Below are positions 6,225 through 10,045 of a stretch of DNA of 10,045 nucleotides, piece after piece. The notes beneath the pieces are model-generated. The model saw only the letters and a program-made list of their open reading frames with translations, searched no databases and was not told the DNA's origin. The stretch's first letter is position 1, and each line of letters begins with the position of its first letter. Both the position numbers and the translations under genes were made by a program. Origin of the DNA: an uncultured Thermomonas sp. (GTDB taxonomy: Bacteria > Pseudomonadota > Gammaproteobacteria > Xanthomonadales > Xanthomonadaceae); assembly GCA_946480065.1 (NCBI GenBank), contig CAMLJA010000051.1:1-10045 (forward strand), given 5' to 3'.

Positions 6225-9049
6225 GCCAGCCGCGCGCGCTGCTCGGCGAGCGCGGCCAGCTTGGCGCTCCAGTCGGCCAGCCGCGCCTTTTCCTGTTCGA
6301 CCACCGCCACGGGCACGCCGGCGCCGAACCGGGCCAGCTTGGCTTCGCTCTTGTCCTTCTCGGCCGCGACCTTGGCGATTTCCTTGTCCAGGCGCGCGCG
6401 CTCGGCGTCGAGGTCGACCAGGCCTTCCAGCGGCACGAACAGCTGCAGCTCGCCGACCACCGCCGGCGCGGCGGCCGGCGGCTCGCCCGCGATCGCCTCG
6501 ATCCGCTCCAGCCTGCACAGGAACTTCAGCTGCGCGGCCAGGCGCGATGCGCGCGCGGCGTCGTCGGCGCCGCCGCCCCGGAGCAGCAGGGCGACCTGCT
6601 TCGCCGGCGACACGCCCAGCTCGCTGCGGATGCGGCGGACCGCGCCGACCATCGCCTTCAGCCATTCGATGTCGCCGTCGGCGCGCGCATACGCAGCGGC
6701 GTCCACCTCGCCCGGCTGCGGATAGGGCTGCAGCATCACGCTGCCCGACTTGCCGAGCTTCGGCGCGACCGCCTGCCAGAGCTCCTCGGTGACGAACGGG
6801 ATCAGCGGATGCAGCATCCGCAGCAACGCCTCCAGCACGTACACCAGGGTGTGGCGGGTGCTGTCCGCCGCGGCCGCGTCCTCGCCCTGCAAGGCCGGCT
6901 TGGCCAGCTCGACGAACCAGTCGCAGACCTGGTTCCAGGTGAACTCGTACAGGCACTGCGCCAGCAGGTCGAAGCGGTAGCTGGCGAAATGTTCGGCGGC
7001 CTCGGCGCAGGTGCGGTCGAGCTGGGCGAGGATCCATTTCTCCGCGTCCGTCTTCGGCTGCGGCACACCGTCGAAACTGGCGTCGCCCACGTTCATCAGC
7101 GCGAAGCGGGTGGCGTTCCAGAGCTTGTTGCAGAAGTTCTTGTAGCCCTCGGCGCGGGCCAGGTCGAACTTGATGTCGCGGCCCGGGCCGGCCAGCGCGG
7201 CCATGGTGAAGCGCAGCGCGTCGGCGCCGTGCGGGTTGATGCCGTCGGGGAATTCCCTGCGGGTGGCCTTCTCGATCTTCTCGGCCATCTTGGGCTGCAT
7301 CAGCCCGGTGGTGCGCTTGGCCACCAGCGCGTCCGCGGTGATGCCGTCGATGATGTCCAGCGGGTCGAGGATGTTGCCCTTCGACTTGGACATCTTCTGG
7401 CCGTCCTTGTCGCGGACCAAGCCGGTGATGTAGACGTCGCGGAACGGCACGCGGCCGACCAGGCGGTCGGTCATCATGATCATCCGCGCCACCCAGAAGA
7501 AGATGATGTCGAAGCCGGTGACCAGCACGCTGGTGGGCAGCGCCACGTCGAAGCCCAGCTCGCCCATCCGGTCTTCGTCGGGCCAGCCCTGGGTGCTGAA
7601 CGGGAACATCGCCGAGGAGAACCAGGTCTCCAGCACGTCCGGGTCCTGGCGCAGCCGCGCGTCGCCCAGCCCGTGCGCGGCGCGCACCTCGGCCTCGCTG
7701 CGGCCCACGTAGGCGTTGCCGGCGTCGTCGAACCACGCCGGGATGCGGTGGCCCCACCACAGCTGGCGGCTGATGGTCCAGTCCTGGATGTTCTCCAGCC
7801 AGTGGCGGTAGGTGTTGACCCAGTTCGCCGGGACGAACTTCACTTCGCCCGACTCGACGAGTTCCAGGCCGCGGCGGGCCAGGTCGTCCATCTTCACGAA
7901 CCACTGGTCGGTGAGGAACGGCTCGATCACCTGGCCGCTGCGGTCGCCGCGCGGCACCTGCAGCTTGTGCGGCTGGACCTCGACCAGCAGGCCGGCGGCC
8001 TCGAGGTCGGCCACGATCGCCTTGCGCGCGTCGAAGCGGTCCAGGCCGCGGTATTTGTCCGCGATGTCCTCGCGCGAGGACACCACCTTCGCCTCGTCCG
8101 TGAACACGTTGATCAGCGGCAGGCCGTGGCGCTGGCCGACCGCGTAGTCGTTGAAGTCGTGCGCCGGGGTCACCTTCACCACGCCGGTGCCGAACGCGCG
8201 GTCCACGTAGTCATCGGTGATGACCGGGATGCGGCGGCCGGTCAGCGGCAGGTCCGCGGCCTTGCCGTGCAGGGCCAGGTAGCGCGGGTCCTCCGGGTGC
8301 ACCATCACCGCGGTGTCTCCCAGCATGGTTTCCGGGCGGGTGGTGGCGACCACCACGTAGTCGCGGGTTTCGCGCAGGATTTCGTTGCCGTCGGCGTCGT
8401 GCTCGACGTATTCGAAGGTGGCGCCGTCGGCCAGCGGATAGCGGATCGACCACAGGTGGCCGCTTTCTTCCTCGTTGACCACCTCGAGGTCGGAGATCGC
8501 GGTCTTCAGCACCGGGTCCCAGTTGACCAGGCGCTGGCCGCGGTAGATCAGGCCCATGCCATGCAGCCGCACGAAGGCCTCGGTGATCGCCTCGCTGGCC
8601 ATCGGGTCCATGGTGAACACGCTGCGCGACCAGTCGCCGGACGCGCCCAGCCGGCGCATCTGCCGCTCGATGGTGTCGCCCGACTGCCGCTTCCACTCCC
8701 AGACCTTGCCGATGAAGGCGTCGCGGCCCAGCGAATCGCGGGTTTCGCCCTTGCCCTCGATGGCCAGGTTGCGGCTCACCACCATCTCGGTGGCGATGCC
8801 GGCGTGGTCGGTGCCCATCTGCCACAGCGTGCGGTAGCCGCGCATGCGGTGGTAGCGCACCAGCGCGTCCTGCAGGGTGTGCTGGAACGCGTGCCCCATG
8901 TGCAGGGTGCCGGTGACGTTCGGCGGCGGCAGCAGGATGGTGTAGGCCGGGCCGTCGCCGCGGGGCGCGAAGGCGCCGCTTTCCTCCCACTGCCGGTACA
9001 GGCGCGATTCGAAGGACTTGGGGTCGTAGCCGGAGGCGAGGGTGGTCAT
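6221..9049 (-). CDS. valS: Valyl-tRNA synthetase
   Basis: A 942-residue class I aminoacyl-tRNA synthetase (E. coli ValS has 951) that charges tRNA-Val in the cytoplasm and edits misactivated threonine. The HIGH motif is HMGH (50-53) in [13 protein letters not shown]. The CP1 editing domain runs from about 200 to 345, with [14 protein letters not shown] (235-248) and TPAHDFND (294-301). [17 protein letters not shown] (424-440) is the return to the catalytic core, and KMSKS is 552-556 in [11 protein letters not shown]. The anticodon-binding domain follows. The end (about 879-942) is a charged coiled-coil arm that clamps tRNA-Val. The start at ATG 9049 is supported by [21 protein letters not shown] aligning with the usual ValS N-terminus; the ribosome binding site is weak. 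It follows holC in the conserved pepA-holC-valS order, but 117 bp with a REP-like hairpin lies between. The stop TAG overlaps that of rimI. Confidence 0.97.
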   Translation of the reverse strand: MTTLASGYDPKSFESRLYRQWEESGAFAPRGDGPAYTILLPPPNVTGTLHMGHAFQHTLQDALVRYHRMRGYRTLWQMGTDHAGIATEMVVSRNLAIEGKGETRDSLGRDAFIGKVWEWKRQSGDTIERQMRRLGASGDWSRSVFTMDPMASEAITEAFVRLHGMGLIYRGQRLVNWDPVLKTAISDLEVVNEEESGHLWSIRYPLADGATFEYVEHDADGNEILRETRDYVVVATTRPETMLGDTAVMVHPEDPRYLALHGKAADLPLTGRRIPVITDDYVDRAFGTGVVKVTPAHDFNDYAVGQRHGLPLINVFTDEAKVVSSREDIADKYRGLDRFDARKAIVADLEAAGLLVEVQPHKLQVPRGDRSGQVIEPFLTDQWFVKMDDLARRGLELVESGEVKFVPANWVNTYRHWLENIQDWTISRQLWWGHRIPAWFDDAGNAYVGRSEAEVRAAHGLGDARLRQDPDVLETWFSSAMFPFSTQGWPDEDRMGELGFDVALPTSVLVTGFDIIFFWVARMIMMTDRLVGRVPFRDVYITGLVRDKDGQKMSKSKGNILDPLDIIDGITADALVAKRTTGLMQPKMAEKIEKATRREFPDGINPHGADALRFTMAALAGPGRDIKFDLARAEGYKNFCNKLWNATRFALMNVGDASFDGVPQPKTDAEKWILAQLDRTCAEAAEHFASYRFDLLAQCLYEFTWNQVCDWFVELAKPALQGEDAAAADSTRHTLVYVLEALLRMLHPLIPFVTEELWQAVAPKLGKSGSVMLQPYPQPGEVDAAAYARADGDIEWLKAMVGAVRRIRSELGVSPAKQVALLLRGGGADDAARASRLAAQLKFLCRLERIEAIAGEPPAAAPAVVGELQLFVPLEGLVDLDAERARLDKEIAKVAAEKDKSEAKLARFGAGVPVAVVEQEKARLADWSAKLAALAEQRARLA

Positions 9050-9062
9050 GGCGATGCTCTGC

Positions 9063-9166
9063 TCGTCATTCCCGCGAAGGCGGGAACCAGTGTCTTGGGG
9101 GGCTCCCGCCCTGCGGCCGTCGCTGCGGGTGCCTGCGCCGCGACGCCCAAGGGGCGTGGCGCCTGC
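9063..9166. repeat. REP-like dispersed repeat between holC and valS
   Basis: The core is a perfect hairpin: TTCCCGC (9069-9075), GAAG loop, GCGGGAA (9080-9086), within CGTCATTCCCGCGAAGGCGG. Read on the plus strand it encodes V-I-P-A-K-A-G, the spurious peptide typical of this widespread intergenic repeat in xanthomonads and other proteobacteria. A GC-rich tail (9087-9166) contains a second, imperfect hairpin (about 9140-9160, GACGCCC / GGGCGTG around AAG) next to the holC stop. It occupies nearly the whole gap between holC and valS and starts about 20 nt upstream of the valS ATG. It carries no open gene of its own. The extent of the repeat beyond the core hairpin is my estimate, because only one copy is in the window. 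Confidence 0.7.
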
Positions 9167-9592
9167 CTACATGTCGAACTTGTTCACGTCGAAGCCCTGC
9201 GCCTGGTAGTGCTTCCAGCGCTCGCGCAGGGGGCCGCGCGCGGACGGGTCGGCGGGCACCACTTCCAGCACGCGCTCGAAGCCGCCGGCCGGCGCGGCGT
9301 CGCGCAGGTTGACCAGCAGCGGGCGCGCGGGCGGGTCCAGGTCGGGGGTGGCGATCAGGATCGGAGTGTCCTCGTCGCCTTCGTCCACGCCGGCGATCTG
9401 GTGCGGCAGGTACTCGTCGGGATCGAACGACCACAGCAGGTCGTCCAGCGCCTCGGCCTGGGCGGCGTCGCGCGCCAGCACCAGGGTCGGCATGCTGGCG
9501 GCATAGGCCTTCCTGACCAGCTCGCACACCAGCAGCAGCGGCTCCTGGCGGAACCGCGGCTTGGCGACCAGGTAGAAGTCGGCGCGGGGCAC
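9167..9592 (-). CDS. holC: DNA polymerase III subunit chi
   Basis: A 141-residue protein matching HolC (E. coli 147). Chi joins the clamp loader through psi (HolD) and contacts single-stranded DNA-binding protein, helping primer hand-off at the replication fork. Recognisable parts: the N-terminal strand ADFYLVAKPRF (4-14); LVCELVRKAY (21-30); the segment ALDDLLWSFDPDEYLPHQIAG (48-68), which corresponds to the conserved L-D-x-x-L-W...F-x-P-H-x-x-A-G of the family; PILIATPD (77-84); LLVNLRDAAP (92-101); and the C-terminus RERWKHYQAQGFDVNKFD. The start is a GTG at 9592, 5 bp after the pepA stop, giving the VPRADFYL N-terminus; no in-frame ATG lies nearby, so coupling to pepA translation is likely. 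The gene order pepA-holC-valS is the same as in E. coli. Confidence 0.92.
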   Translation of the reverse strand: MPRADFYLVAKPRFRQEPLLLVCELVRKAYAASMPTLVLARDAAQAEALDDLLWSFDPDEYLPHQIAGVDEGDEDTPILIATPDLDPPARPLLVNLRDAAPAGGFERVLEVVPADPSARGPLRERWKHYQAQGFDVNKFDM

Positions 9593-9597
9593 CGCCG

Positions 9598-10045
<448 letters not shown>

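Noticed and set aside
5247..7904. An 885-codon minus-strand open frame
   Set aside because: It is out of frame with valS and antisense to rimI, the HolD-like gene and pssA, with low-complexity Arg/Ala/Gly/Pro composition. It is a shadow of valS.
9140..9160. Imperfect hairpin after holC as an intrinsic terminator
   Set aside because: No T-run follows on the minus strand and the stem has a mismatch. It is more likely part of the repeat element.

Overview
The window is very GC-rich (roughly 70% or more by eye). It carries a dense set of core chromosomal genes typical of a gammaproteobacterium of the Xanthomonadaceae/Lysobacteraceae type (Lysobacter, Luteimonas, Pseudoxanthomonas or a relative). 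The pointers are the ProRS variant with a TPTAEE loop, a short H-NS-family protein, tandem DUF4124 proteins, a STAS domain at the N-terminus of what looks like an MlaE-type permease, and the conserved pepA-holC-valS order. The lineage is inferred from remembered relatives, not from a search. No phage, transposase, CRISPR, rRNA or tRNA gene was seen.

Layout. (1) 1-1615: a divergent pair, with the 5' part of a STAS/MlaE-type lipid transporter permease gene on the minus strand (cut by the window edge) and a full-length ThrE-type threonine/serine exporter on the plus strand. (2) 1616-4584: a run of minus-strand genes. Read in the direction of transcription these are two DUF4124 envelope proteins joined by a GTGA start/stop overlap, then proS, then an H-NS-family nucleoid protein, ending in an intrinsic terminator at 1630-1653. 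The gap between proS and the H-NS gene holds a perfect 10-bp inverted repeat and four GGGATA words around the likely hns promoter. (3) 4658-6224: a plus-strand operon of pssA, a small unlabelled gene and rimI, with both junctions GTGA overlaps. (4) 6221-10045: the minus-strand operon pepA (cut by the window edge), holC and valS. A REP-like hairpin element sits between holC and valS, and valS meets rimI tail-to-tail with the two stop codons sharing CTAG.

The genes cover aminoacyl-tRNA charging (ProRS, ValRS), ribosomal protein modification (RimI), phosphatidylserine synthesis (PssA), replication clamp-loader accessory function (HolC), peptide turnover (PepA) and chromatin/transcription control (H-NS type).

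The most interesting item is the 103-codon gene at 5437-5748. It has the gene position (directly before rimI) and the two terminal sequence patterns of HolD, the psi subunit of DNA polymerase III holoenzyme, which is the partner of the chi subunit encoded 3.4 kb away. It appears to be a strongly reduced, unrecognised psi. Nothing in the window looks like a new defence or mobile system; the rest is ordinary core genome with some notable junctions and regulatory DNA.
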